Source: Sipunculus nudus
Taxonomy: Eukaryota; Annelida; Sipuncula; Golfingiida; Sipunculidae
Direction of reading: 5' to 3'
NCBI GenBank assembly: GCA_026874595.1
Contig: CM049309.1
Span: 56,287,926 to 56,351,925 of the forward strand
Length of the DNA: 64,000 nucleotides
Under the pieces are notes generated by a model, which did not search any database, was not told the DNA's origin, and saw only the letters and a program-made list of their open reading frames with translations. A program made the position numbers and the translations under genes. Every line of letters begins with the position of its first letter. Within the stretch, counting starts at the first letter, position 1. Positions 36,573-51,500 of the stretch are shown in pieces.

Positions 36573-39500
36573 CTGAAAGAAAGAAAACGAAGAAATACAG
36601 ACACATTAATTAAAAACTTAGATATTTTTTAAGCTGTCTCTTTTTATTTTTTTATGTTACCAATAAAATGTGAAACATGAAGTCTTGGGTATCTTCAGTG
36701 CAGACAATTTCAGGTGACAGAGGACCATTACAGGGGCCTATCAGGTGAAGAAGATTGTAAGAAATTTTACTATGTTTGATATATTTATACAAAATCTTCA
36801 CATGAATATAAAAGTTTACTTTTTAGCTTGGTCAAAGCTCATTAAGGAGGAAAACACAACAATAGTAGAAGTGCTTTGACATAATAATATCCCTTTATTT
36901 GTATTTAACATCATACTGCCATATGTTAATGATGAAGAGAAAACCTGCTGACATTGACCTAAGGTCGATTAAAATAAAGGTAAAATTACTGATTTTTTTA
37001 TACAGGAAATCTTAAGAGTAGCTCGTGGGAGTTAATAAAACTACATATCATATTTTTAGCTCAGTAGTTACTTGTTAACAGCTGAAACATGAGATGAGTG
37101 ATTACCTGGATATGTGGTTTGACCCTGATGGTGGTATGTACTCCTGAAGGCTCCAGGTCTGTTTCTACTGTGGCCTGACTGGTGATGGAGGGCTGCTGTA
37201 TCTCTGACACCTCCACTACAGGTACTGATGTCTGGGTCATGGTCAGGGCAGGAGGGTCTGCACCTGAAACAGTCATCATGGTAAAGATTAGATGATCAGA
37301 ATAAATTAGTTATCAGATATTAGAAAATAAATTAATTGAAATAAATAAGAAAATTATATTTTTGTGGAAATATGACATTTTATCTCAAAATCTTACTTCA
37401 AGTACTGACTGGTCAATTGTACCCCCAGCATTTTTGTAATTCTGTGGGTAAATTGTGGGAATTCCAAACATTCTTAACAGTTTATGATGAACTAGTGTTA
37501 TACTTATCGTAAATTATGCAATTGGATCACTTTTCATATGCATTTTCTTCAATGTAACAAGACAAAATAGCTGAAATAAAACAGGAAGTCTGCATGCTTC
37601 AGTAGATATGTATCACCAGAGACTTTTTAATTTGACATTCTTAAGGAATGCACAGAGGTATCAGGCTCTACAATAAGTTCTGAGATAACTTACCATCACT
37701 TTCAGCGCTGGGAAAGAAGGGATGCGGCCCTGCCAGCTGCTGTCTCAGCCTCCTCAGCTCCTTCTTCCTCTGCTGCTCAGACCTCTCCCTGTAAAGTACA
37801 TTATGTCAGTATCAGAAGCATGATCAGCTACTACTAGTGTTAAGAATTCAAGTAAAATCATGTTGAGGAAATGACCGATGTTTTACTATTAATTGTTTAT
37901 TTTATGTACCTTCTATATTAATGTGAAATCTGCTTCAAACATTACTGACTGAGTAAATCCAGCCTCATACACCACTAGTTACTGCTGCATACAAAGTTTA
38001 CAGTCTGAAGTTAAATGTTAAATCTGCCACTGACCCTGCATCGAACTGCATATATTGGGCACATTAGGATTCATTATTACAATAAATACCAGAAAAAATA
38101 TAACAGAAATAATGAACGGCCATTCATCCCGTTTCTTATATTTCCCTAAAAATTCAAACAGACTTTGTACAGACATTAAGCATAATGTAAATAGATGAAA
38201 CAAACATCAAACTATATATTGTTATAATAAATGGAATAAAAAGCTTTTCCACTAGCATGCCTACTGCACATAATGTTTTTCTGTTGTGTTTGGGTCCACT
38301 TAGTCAGTTTTATCAGTTGAAATCAAATATGAACAAGGAACTCTGACAGGAGCCTTTCTATTAAACATAAGGGAGGCCTTTATCGTTTGATCATCCAAGA
38401 TATAACAAGGTGTTATCTTTCATGTCAATACTTGGACCTGAACACCCAGTGTCTGTTATGGATGATAGGTGGTGCCAGTAAGATGAAAAAGGTTCATTTA
38501 TATAGTAATCTTCTCTAGCTACCAAAGAGAATATCTACCACTGTAAGAGCACTGATGAACTATTCCTTAACTGTCTCAGATCATGTGATCCTCTGCAGCT
38601 TGCAATCTGAGTATGTACCATGAAGTAACAGTGACAACACTTCATTTTCTGATTGCTGATCACATGATCACATCTTCAGCTATGAGAACATCCATCATAA
38701 AGTGATACAAACCATTCCTCATCCTTGGTGCGTTCTTCCTTCTTCCTGCTCCTCCTGCTGGAGTATGTTGGCCTGTCCTGAGGAACTGGAGCTGTCCTGG
38801 TCAGTGTTGATACTGCTGCCTCTACAGCAGGGGCTGGAAGACTGCCTGCTCTGCCACCTATTGTGGGGTTCATAAACATTGACATATTGACCATAACCAG
38901 ACCTAGGTTAAATTATATTATTAAAGGTTGTCAAAATTTATTTATACAATTCACTCTCCAGTATTTATTTAATCAGTTTTTTACTTTTGAATGGTAAAGC
39001 TCATCATTTTGATTGTTTTGAAGCCTAATATCCCTTTAAGTCATTACCATATCATCTGAGGATTAACTGTACAGAACATGGCAGTGAAACTGTGCTGACA
39101 CTTACCTATAACAGAACTCAGTCTGTCCTGTCCAAAATAATATCCTTATTCAACTCTAAGTGAATCCATTTTTAAACTAATTATAATAATATAAGTATTA
39201 AAGAATTACTTTCTTTTTTCTACTTAAGCACAGTGGCACCACCTAGAGTTAGATCAGATTAAGAATATTAATTTTCTCACCTGGGTGGTCAGACCCAAGC
39301 TGATTCATAGAGATATCATGCAGTAATCTTCTGATTGTGCTCATTTCTCTCTTGAATCGGTCCATAAGGTCTTCTTGTCGATCTCGGACACTGCGCAACT
39401 CATCTCTAAGAAGGTCCATTTCATTTTCTAGTTTCTCATTTAGATGCTGGTCCTTTGATCCACTATTCCTGTGGCCATCATGGTCCAAGAATGGAGAATT

Positions 39501-42500
39501 ATTAAAGGCTTCTCTCAGGTCATCAAGATCCTCCTGAAATTATAACAGTTATAGATTGGTAAAAGACTCAGTTAACACTGTTTTAAAATGATGTACTGGT
39601 AAAATACAATTAGTAATAAAGGAATAAGGATGATAATAAACAGCTGCTGAAACATTCTTGAAAAGAAATACTATGATTAAATTTTTTTTTCAATTTTATA
39701 AATTTACCAATATTAATTAGTCTGCATAAGTGAAGAAAAGCATGTTTTCAGTAACAGGAAGTAACAGAACATAACATAATTGAGATAAATCTTTTTTACC
39801 ATGATGTAAGATCAGTGATTAAGATTTTACTTCCTACAAACTGAGGAACAGAGTTTCCTGGTTTTCCTGGTACAACAGCATGTGATTAATGTTTTGCTGA
39901 TACAAAAAAAAATGTTATCAATGTTTTGCTGAAACAACAGAACGATATTAATGTTTTGCTGATACAACAGAATGATATCAATGTTTTGCTGATACAACAG
40001 AACGTTATCAATGTTTATACAAAAAAATGTTATCAATATTTCCTGATACAACAGCAAGTTATCAAAGCACTTTCATAGCAATGTAGATTGAACATTGTAT
40101 ACTTTATTCTTAATTTTTAAACTTGTAGATATACCAAGCCAATAAAGAGCTTGCTGATGGTGTAACCTGTGAGTATAAGTGAATTCCAATACTTTACTAT
40201 TAATCAAAACTTATTTTTCTGCCAACTATACAAATGACTTACACTGAGTCGTCAGACTTTACATAACATAAGTCAACTAAACATTGATATCTAACAATGG
40301 CGTTCACAACAACAATATGAAATGGCCTAGAAAATTCAATGATTGTATCTTTCCCTATTTTCTTTGTATTAATACAGTGTTAGGAAACTGACATAAAATA
40401 AATTCCTTTGATTTATTGAAATCTGTATTATAACTGACGGTGGTTGCTCTGGACTTTTATCAAAAGCTCCTTTGCAGCTACATTACTTAGACATATTTGG
40501 GTTTGAAATATCAGAAATGATGCATAGTGTGTCCTAAGGGGGTCATATTCCTTATTTCTCTATAAATCCAGGGATATCTCATATTATATTTTTAAAGGCT
40601 TTCAATGCAGTACCACCTGTTGGCAATAAGGATTGTGTATCGAGGAAGAAAGCAGTTTATTTATCTGAACCAAGGCCTTAGATACTGCGCCTCTGTGGTC
40701 AAACCATAATGTGATATGGCTATTTTGTCAAGGTTCCTATGCAAGCAGTGCAAGAAGAGGACAAACAATTTCAGAATTGGCATCCCAAAGTGTTGAATGT
40801 GAAGATGATGCAAAATTCAATGCCAAAACAAAAACATGCACAGCAACTGCTGCATAATGGCAAATTACCTTTCTTAGATGTACTTCTTGATTTAAAAAAT
40901 ATGTTCTTTTAATGAATGAAAAAGACCTTAATATCACCTAATAAAAAAATTAATTTTTAAACATTTATATTTTCTGAGACTCATAGAGACTCATCAGACA
41001 TTACAAAATGTTCAGTTGTTCCTGGAGCATCAACAAACATTTTGATTCTATTAATAAACTATGTGGATTTGAAAAAAAAAAACTTTTGTCTTATTTGTTG
41101 CTTATTAATTTACAAGTTATCTTTGTGCATGTTTACCAGTCATGGCTGTGTTGATGTATTATCTATTTATATCAAAATAAGTTATCCAGTCATCATTATA
41201 TAATATCACTATCTGTCATCAGTATTTGGGACAAAACTAAACTGGTCATCAAGTGCAAAATAATAAATAGGTAGGACAAGCTATTAGGCCTTTCACGACA
41301 TAAAAATCTCTGCTTACCAGAGCATTATGAAATCTAGTAGAGACCAAAAACATAATGAACAGGACCAAATGAGTACTGTATATATGTGCATATAAAAAAG
41401 CATGACCACTGTGCTGCATGAATCATCCAAGTGTAAGACAAAGTGCTGCAGAGTGGAACAGCAGTGATAAAGTGCACGTGATGACTTAATTTACTTTATT
41501 CTGCACTGCCAGATTTAACAGTTACAAACAAGACTTCATATAGAATCAAAGGCAATACCTTGCATTATTTAGGATATCATTCATAATACCCTACTAATAC
41601 TGATACAAAGAGCACGTTGATTTTAGATCGAACTGTGTGGGTGCATTAAATCAGGCACTAAATACAAAAAAAAACTGCAACTGGGTAAGTGCAACTTTTG
41701 TGACTGAAACATGATAACATACTTTTACATCTTCCACAACTGCCATTCTTAGTTTCTGTTTCAAAAGAATTACTTTGTTATAGGGCTGAAAGGAGTACTC
41801 AAGTACTCGAGTCTGGGTAATACTTACCGAGTACTCGAGTCCAAGATTTGGACTCGAGTACTCTTGTATGTACATGCATATATGTATATTACTGCAAATT
41901 TTAGGACAGTCTGTAGGATTATTTATCCATGTTGTAGCCTGGCGTGGGGCTCTAAACATATGCTAGTCAAATTAACCGAGGTCTTGTTATGACATATATC
42001 TATTCCTTCGTTGCGATAAAGTTAAGCCGTCACTAAGTCAAATTAATGCATATTTAGCATCGGTAAACAGATGTTCGTTTTATCTTCACAGCGTTGCCAT
42101 GGTAACGAGTACTCGAGTCCGAGTCGGGTAATGCCTATCGGGTACTCGAGTCCAAAATGTTGTACCCGTTTCAGCCCTACTTTGTTAACACTGTTGCTGT
42201 ACAATTTGGTTAAAACCCTTAAATGCATGCAAAATTGAGTATGGCAGTTATGGACTGATCTTACAACAGGAAGACAAAACCTGCTACAGCAAAACTACAA
42301 TCACATCATTTACATGATGTGCAGATCCAAAACCATGATACCACATCTCTCGCAACTCATCCAGGTCTTCCTGCCAGGTAATATAATGAGAGGGAGAAAA
42401 GTATTAACAAAAGTCATGAAATTTAAGTTTTACATATTAAAGTTAATGAACTCCAATTAATCTGAAACTAAGACTGTTAATTTTGCCCCTCCCTGTGTGC

Positions 42501-45500
42501 ATTGAGTGGGTGCATCATGGTGCATCAACATTTAAGCACTCCCATTTCTCAAACATTTTTAGCAATTTTTACACAAAGGTGGAGTGAGTTTACAAACAGA
42601 CCACATGTTATGCATCAACATTATTACCGTTGCCTTGAACAATGTAAAAAAGTTTATTAAAACAAGTCTCCAGACTGAATGTACAGTTGAGTACTGTACA
42701 GTGTAAATTTCACCTTGATTTGTATTGTGACCTTCTTCAAATCTTCATCCCCAAGTTCAGTTGTGTCATCATCGTAGAAGTCAACTTTAGGGTTGCATGC
42801 TGAATGGATATGTTTTCGAAAGTTGTTGCGACGTTTCTTGTTGAGGCTATCTTCAATGCTGAGAATGGTGATTGCCTTCTGCATCACAGCATTTGCTTGA
42901 GCATTGTCATAGACTCTATAAATGTTAAAGTAACAATTTGGATAATGATATGTACACTATCTGAAAATATCTGCATACACCTAACAAAAATGACATGCAG
43001 TCAATGATGGGATGTACTTGGCCCGAATGAAAGTAAAAGAAAAATACCCATGTAAGTAAAAATTATATGATATTATGTTAATATTAATGTTTACTTCCTG
43101 ATGATTTTAATTTTTTTTGTGACAAGCCAAATAGGCGTATTGTTTTGTTCATTATGCTTCATTGATGACCAGTTTTTAAACTAGAATCCTAGGATAACAG
43201 ATCACCAAGTTCATAGATGTATATTTTATCTGCATTTCAAAACAAGCAGAGCTAGGTTAATATTTCATCAATACCCAACCAAGACAGGAGGGACACATTC
43301 ACTGTAATAGTGATGCACTATTAATTGATGCTGACTGATGATGCTCACCTCTGGAACGTATCTGACAGCAAAGCGATAAAGAGGTTAAGGCACAGTATGG
43401 CTGAGAGGGCGAGCCACGTCCCCACCAGGATGTCAGCCATCACATAATCCACTTTCTTCATCCCCTGATGTAACAATTATAAGAATAATAAGAATCACGT
43501 TAATGATCAATGGTTTACATTTCATTAAAATCAATTGACATTTTTTAAAATTTAAATCCATCTTTTCAACTCTTCAAAATGCCATTATAAAACCTATGAA
43601 TATTAAGACAATAAAGGATAAATGGAGGGCGAGGGGGAGGGTTTACCTACAGATTTGTAAGTGCACTGGTTTTTAGTTACACATTTTATTTAAAAAATTC
43701 ATAATTACCAGTGGTTCAAATTTATCTGTTATTTATAAACAACTGGTCATTAATTGTTATGACCAAATTCTTTATATAACCAGGACATTGTAAAGCCAGG
43801 CAAAATCACAAATTATGACCTAACTTGGGTCATGATACATGCCATATCAAGAAAAGCATTGCAGTCATTTTCCATCATGTTGCATTCATATTGTGGTAAA
43901 CAGCCCATAATCTTAACATTAGGCCATGAATGATGAATTAACACAAAAGAATACATGTGAACTCACAACCCAAACTGAAACTTCTTCTCTATGGTAACAA
44001 GTCATTTAATTTTTGTATTGCATACAAGTTGGATCCAGTAACCCATGAGAGCCATGCTCAGAAATTTAATAAACATGCAGAGGGATTACCAATATGATGA
44101 GTTACACTGGAATTTTTCTCGCTTACGTTACGCGTTGTTAGAAGGTACACTTAAAAAGCTCATCTTCAAAGGTTTGTACTACTGATGTTTTTTTTGTAAA
44201 TTACATAGAGTTTACAAAGAGTGAAGGTGTCAGTCATGAGATGTCCCCACTTACTTCATAATCATACTCATCCACCAGGGTTAGCCTGAACATGCTGAAC
44301 ATTAGAGCATCAGCTGTCCCGTAACCATTGACAACCATGGTGTAGTTGTGAGCGTCTGGCAAACCCTGTTTATCCTCAGGCACTTTGTCTCCTCCAAACA
44401 ACATCCAGAATGCACAGGCTGGATAAAGATAGAGAAAACACATTGTTATAGTGAACAGCTTTGTAAGATTATAACTGAATTTGATTTTTAAAAAGGAAAA
44501 CAAACATGTGTTCATGTGTGAAGCGAGGCTTATATTTACAAAAGATTCTGTGTGTGTGTGTGAGCATGAAGAACAGTTTTTTTTTTATTTGCCTGAAATT
44601 TGACATATATAGATTGGTACTGTATAAAATCTCCAAGTAATTTAATTCTGGTGTAAATCCCATTTTAAATAACCCAAGGATGATCATTTTATGGTGTTTG
44701 ATAGCATATTTATAATTGTTTAATTTAATGTGTTCATATGCCCATCCATACTTGATGTTGCGTGATGTCACTGAGAACAATGACGTGAATAGGTCCCTTT
44801 AGTCAGTGACCAGACACCAGACACCACAGAGTCATTGATAATTAGCAGACATAAACATTAAGCCAAACTGCATAAAACCCAATTATACCCATCCCACTGT
44901 TGCCAGACTCACCATAAGGTATATAAAACTCCAGGTACAAGAAAGCAAAGCGTACCACATCACCCGCCATCTTGCTGAGCATGACAATAAAAGGCCCTGA
45001 AACATCAAATCTACACACTCAGACCATTCCTTCAACAAAATCAACTAAATTTTTATTGTATTTTACATAACTGGGTTTTGTAACATTTTCAATACTTCCT
45101 TCATATTCTTAGTAAATTCATATAGCTGCTTTCTATTGGTCATTTTAAAGCAGCATGCTTTCCCGAGGCCTTCACATTAATTGTGCAAATAATATATTTT
45201 CAATTAATTTCTATGACAACCTTGACAGGACGTCTCAAGGCGACACTGCAGGATCAAGCAATGTATATAAAAGCAACATGTGATTGAAATTCATCCTTAT
45301 TTGTTTCAGTCTGAGTCCTATAAATAAAATCTAAATATCAGTCTAGCAAACCTCATTTGACAAAAGATAGTACCATTGTTATACTAATAACGGAATTAAA
45401 CATTTTTCCATACCAAGTGTTGCGAAGGCTCTTGCATTTTTCATCAGCCGTAGCCAGATGAGGATTACTGTTATGGCCATGATTCTGATGTGCAGGCGAG

Positions 45501-48500
45501 CCACAACGTCAGTGTGTGCAAAAATGTCCACCAAGTGGGTGATGATACATGTCAGCAACAAGGTGTACACGATCCAGTCAAAGATGTTCCTGTTAACAAG
45601 ATAACATGAACATGGTTTTATAAATCATGTGGAGATGCACCTGAGTGACAAGATGTTGCAATCAAGATTTAATTAATAAAAGTCTTACTATTAAAGTATT
45701 TACACAGTTCACTTTTCTATTTGTGCTAACACCATTTCTGTCTGATCAATATAGGCAATAAGCATCTCACAAGAATATAAGATATTGATCTAAAACCAGG
45801 GACCCACTGGTCTCTGTGCTCAGCTGAAGTTGACCTTGAGGTAAAAATCTAAAATAAGGTCAAATGGAGATAAGTGTGAGAGGAAGAGGTAATAAAGGCC
45901 ATGGTTGGTTTATATGATTGGTTTGTATTGATGAGCAAGAAATTGTTGTATATAATATTTTGTGTATATAGTTGAAATATAACTTATGTCCCCAGTCCAC
46001 AGATGAGAGGATTTGGTGGTGGGGAAGGGGGGTTGTGTGGAATGATGAGAATTACAAGGTATCTGTATTATTATAGTGCATATACATAGGATTTTCACTT
46101 AATGCACATTAATGTACAATGCTTACAGGATAAAAAAGTTCATTCACAATTACTTAATATTTATTATATCAAATTTTTTAAAGTTTAACATCTGCAATAA
46201 AACACAACAGAATATATGTTGCTTTCAAATTTCAGAGTTATAAAGCTAATTTAATACACATACAGCATATGTAAGTTATTTCAGGAAAAATTTCATGATT
46301 GATATATATTTAATGATAAAGGAGAGATGATGGACTGACAGAGCTGATCACACTGTTCCATTCTCCTAAGGCATGAATATGTTTCAATAAGATCTTAATT
46401 TTTCCTAAACTTATAATTTCTTTAATTAAATAAATTTCACATATTAGCAATAAATACTAATGTCCCAGTGCACAGGTGCACAAGAATCAATGGCAGCAGA
46501 GTGGGGGTGGGGTGGGGGGGGGGGGGGTTGAGACGGTGGGATTAAAACATCAATTTTTTTTATTATAATAAGTTTATCTTTCTATACATTTCCAATATAA
46601 CATATATATCTGATTATAAAAGTTGATTCATAATTCTAAACTGAACATCAAAATCTCAATCTTGTCAGATAACACCACATCATGCATATAAATGTAATTC
46701 ATTTTTTACCACAAAAATATATCTTTTAAATTTGCAAAATAATAAATGTATAAAAATAATGCAGGATTCAGATTTCACAATTTTAAATTGTGCCTTTATT
46801 TATCCATAATTTGCTTCATATTTTATAAATTTATGCATACTGATGGGTTTAATTATATTTGTTAAAATCATTTAAAAGAAAACTGATTTCTTTAAAAATG
46901 CTACATTATCACAACATGGCATCTTCTGGATTACACCTTGAATTATTTTTTCAAGGAAAGTTTTTGTACATTGGAGTGGAAACAATAAAGGCAATACAAT
47001 GAAAACAATAACACCTGGTGTGTTGGGTATGCCAGGGGCTGGGGGAGGGGGAAAGGCGGGATTAGAAGGGGGGGGATTGGGGTGGTGATATGAGAATAAT
47101 TGTACACCTGTCACAGCAGGGGATCTCCCCCAGTGACTGTAAAAAATCAGAAACCCTGGCATAGCTGACTCCCAGTGACCAGGAGCAGGCTGCCTGCATC
47201 TGGACAAAGCAAATGACTACAATAGAGCCTCAAGAAAAAAATCAATAACTAGCCTAATTTTCAAGATTTTATTTTCAAATTTCAGATTGAAACAAATTAA
47301 ATACTTATGTTTACATGCTGTGAAAATTAAATCAAAAGTACTCACAGGGAAAAATGTGCCATGGTCAAAGTTGAACAAAATTTAAGGTACTTTTTTTTAT
47401 GCTAATAACTTAAAAAAATTAACAAAATTCAGAACTAATTTTGGGTATACAACTGAATCTTAATTAAACAAAGTTATATACTTGGGAATAAAGACCCTAG
47501 TTTCAAAATTTTTCATGTTAATTGAGGAAATATTTTTCCTGATTTTTTTCAAAGTCCATTGTGTTTGGGCACATAACTTAAAGAAATTACACTTATCAGA
47601 CTTAATTTCTGGCATGTATATAAGAAATATATAGGAGATTACTTCTAGTAAATATTAAGAAAAACAGATAAACTTGTGGTTTTGATATTAGGCAGTCTTG
47701 AAGTATGATAATAAGTTTTTAATGGGAATTTGAGGTTTTTCCTAAATATCTCAAAGGAACGAAGTCATATTGACCCAATTTTCGGTATGGTAGGAGATTT
47801 TGGGGACATCTAACTGTATGCCGAATTTCAGATTTGTAGGTCTTACGATTTCAAAAAGTTCCAGTCTAATGGACCGACAAATGGACGGACAGATGACGGA
47901 CAATGGACCACGACTATAGCTCAGATGACTTATAGTCAGCTGAGCTAAAAAATCAACAACTATAGGGCGCTAAGCTACTGTAACAATAATACTGCTTTAA
48001 GAATGAACAAACTAAGGTTAATGCAATGATTAAACACAGAACCCTATAACCTACAAATGAACCATCTGCCACAGATAAACTCACATCTGTGGCTAAATTT
48101 TACCACATTAGTGTGAGAAATATACTATGACACCAAAGAAATACAAAGATATTGTAAACACTGTGATTTGGTGATTCTCATTTGAACTGTTACTTAAAGG
48201 GACCCAATCACCTATCTGACCTTTATAAACTAAAGCTAGGTAATCCCTTGGGGCTTTTATAAAAATAGGCCAGAAAATGTGGATATCACCACACACAGGC
48301 CTCTTGTTTTGTTTATATCAACATGTTTATAATATGTGGGGGCCCGCAAAAATAATCAAAACAAATTCAACAAGGGCATCTGGTGGCAAGTCAGATAAGC
48401 CAGTGCTTTGAAAATGGCGTTTTGCAACCAGTGACCTTTCTACCATGGTATAAATGCAACCTACCATTTTAGATTATATGTTTTATTACGTAAACATAAT

Positions 48501-51500
48501 TGTGAGCTGTTTCTGTATTAATGAGAATTTTCTCTGTTAAAGTTTATACGCCAGAGTAAGCCAACCGAAAATTTTCCCTTATTGGGCCTATTATCGCCCA
48601 TCCCGCCTCGTTCCCGTGTATCTAGGTCACACTTCCGTTACCCATAATCACATTTTCTTCTGGCGTTCGCCATGATGGAAGTGTGATCCCGCTCTGCGAG
48701 ATTTGTCCACTGTTGGGTTTGTACTAATGAGTTTGCCAACTGAACTGTAAGTTGTCTTTTTTTCCCTTGCCCGCCCTGGAGTACCCCACTTATTGTGGCT
48801 CTTGTGGTTCTTTAATCCCGGTTGGGACTCCCACCCCCCTTGTTTTCGTTGCCGCTCCACCAATGACTCCTGCCGTGTTCCGGCTTATCTTGTTTTCACT
48901 GCCAGACTTGGAGCCGTCCCGCTGGATCGCCCGGACCTTCCTGGTGTGCAGGTAAGTGCGTCGGTCCCTACTGCCTCCATTCGGGACTGCTGGCCTCGCC
49001 TCCGGTTCCTCCGTTTGCCGTCGTTACTTAACGGCTGGCCGGCTCTTTTTTCAGTTACTGTCTGCTGTGCGGCCTGTGGCTCCGGTTCCTGTGCCTTCCC
49101 GGATGGTTCCTGCTGCTGCTCATTCCCCGGCTTCCTGTTTCTGGCCTCCCGTGGCTCCGGCTCAGCGGGTCTCTCTGGCTCCCCCTACACGGGGTTCTCC
49201 AGGGTCCCCGACTGCTCAGTCAGCCGATCCCGCCCTGGCATCAGACCAGTGGTCGGCGATCGCGCTGCGCCGCCAGGCTTGGCGTCCGCGCAAATCTGCT
49301 CAGTCAGCCGATCCCGCCCTGGCACTAGACCAGTGGTCGGCGATCGCGCTGCACCGCCAGGCTTGGCGTACGCGCATATCTGCGCTTCTGGAACTAGAGG
49401 CTACCTCCACACAGGTGGCTGCCCTAGTGGTCCGAAGTTCCGTAGGTGCAACCTTGGACTTCCTCGGCGTCGGCGGCCGGTTCTTCTTTGAATCCTGGCC
49501 CCTTCTTTCGCCCTCCGCGGTGCCCGCCGTGTGTCTGGAATTACTGACCACACGGGGGATATCTTCCGTGGGCGCCACGCGGTATCGGGGTCTCGCTCTA
49601 CTGGGGCCCCGCATCCGCCGGGTTCGGTTACACCTTGGTCCCCCGGTACCCTCGGGTATTCCCTTGGGTACCGGGCTACCAGGCTACCTGTTCGTTCGCT
49701 TGCTCTCTTCTCCTGAGCTCCCGGATGTACAGTCTGCTCCGCTGCGCCTCGTGTCCGGCCTGGCACAGCCGTTTGCGGACGGTTAGTCTTTATTCCATCC
49801 TCTGTCCAGTTTTCCGATCGTCACCTGTCGGATCTGGAGGGGCTCGGCCGGCCAGCGGCCGGTATGGTTTACGCCTTGCAGGCTGTCCCTAGCTTGCTCG
49901 CCGTTTCCGGACACACTCCCTCTCCACGCCATTTGGCAGGCTTCTGCCCATACTGGCGCTGTGTTAAATTCAGGTCGTTGGCGCCCGGTTGAATATTGCA
50001 TCTTGTTACGCCGCCCGGCTTGCATTCCGTCATTTATGCACTTACGGCCGCGGCTTCTCCACCGGAGTTACCCGAGCCTTATTCTCCGCCTTTCCCGGTT
50101 CCCTGCTGTTTTGGCCAGTTAAGGCCTCTCTTTGACCGCGCCTTGGCGCGCTCGGATCGTCCGGCCCGCCTCCGCTCGACCTCCCTTGCGCCTCGGCCTT
50201 CCTTTCGCGTTCCCCGCCTTCGGCCTCTGGTTGCAGCTTCCGCTCAGCCGCGTCGCGCATCTGCTACCTCGTCACGTCCTTCAGGACGTTCCAGCCGTTC
50301 TCCGCCTTTCCTGGTCGCTCCTCCCAACGAGGTTCGCCCGAGATATGACTCTCTCGCTCCGGTCGGCGCTCGGCTCAGCGACCGTTTTCCCGCGTGGGCG
50401 GGTTTCACCTCCCAGCGGTTTATTCTCAGCGCCCTACAGTTCGGGTTCCGTCTTGCGTTTAGCACACTCCGCCTCCGTCCGATCCGGAAAAACGCCTCGC
50501 TTGGCGGAGGCCCTTCAATCTATGTTAGACCATCGGGCGATAACGAGGTTTCCCCATCCACCGTGGGGTTTCCCTCTCGCCTTTTCTTGTTCCTGAACCG
50601 CACGGCCGTTGGCGCCCGATCCTGGTCCTGAAGCGCCTCAATTCGTTCCTCTGTCCGCCCCTGTTTCGGATATTCATTATCCATGCTGTACTCCGCATTG
50701 TTCGGCGGATGGCTTAGGCGTTCACATATTGACCTTACGGATGCCTAATTTCACGTTTCCATTCCAGGTCCATCCGTTCGGGATCCCCGTGGCCCCCTGG
50801 AATTTACCATCCTTGTTCCCGCGGTCCCGCGTTCTCTCCGTTCACCGGGCATTTCTGTGCTCCCTTATCTGGACGATGGCTAGTCCATACGGCCGCATCG
50901 CCTCGCATCGCTCCTGGGTTCTCAACTTACTTCGGAACCTCAGCTTCCTGGTCATTGCGGCGAAATCTCTTCTCACTCCCACCCAGTCCCTCCATTTTCT
51001 GGGTGTCACGCTCGCTTTGGCGTCCGGCACAGCGTCGCTCCCGCGCGATTTACTCTAACGCTCCGCCGCCTGATTCGTTTCTTTCTCACGAGGCGCCATG
51101 TAGACTCGCGCACTGCGGCTTCTCTCCCCGGTGCTCTCACCCCGGCCGCGTCTTTCATCCCGTTCGGCCGCCTGTACCTGCGTCCGATTCAGTCTCTCTT
51201 GCGCCGTCACGGCCTTCTCCGGTTAACCTTGGTTTGTCCTACGATCCTCCCGTTTCGGCACACCTGGCGGTCCCTTCGTCCCTGGATGGACCTTTTCCTG
51301 TCTCCTGCGTGGCATTCCTTTTTCCAGGGATGTCGATTGCACCGTCTATACCTATGCGTCTCTCCTCGGTTGGGAGGCCCATCTCGCCGATCTTCGCGCT
51401 TCCGGGATATGGTCCCCGTCGGAACGTCTGCTCCATATCAATTTCCTCGACCTGCGTGCCGTCCGTCGCGCGATCTCCCACTGGTCTCCCTGCTTGCTCG

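Noticed and set aside
46872-47207. 111-codon minus-strand open frame rich in Pro
   Set aside because: It arises from a G-rich low-complexity run; no splice phase or homology.
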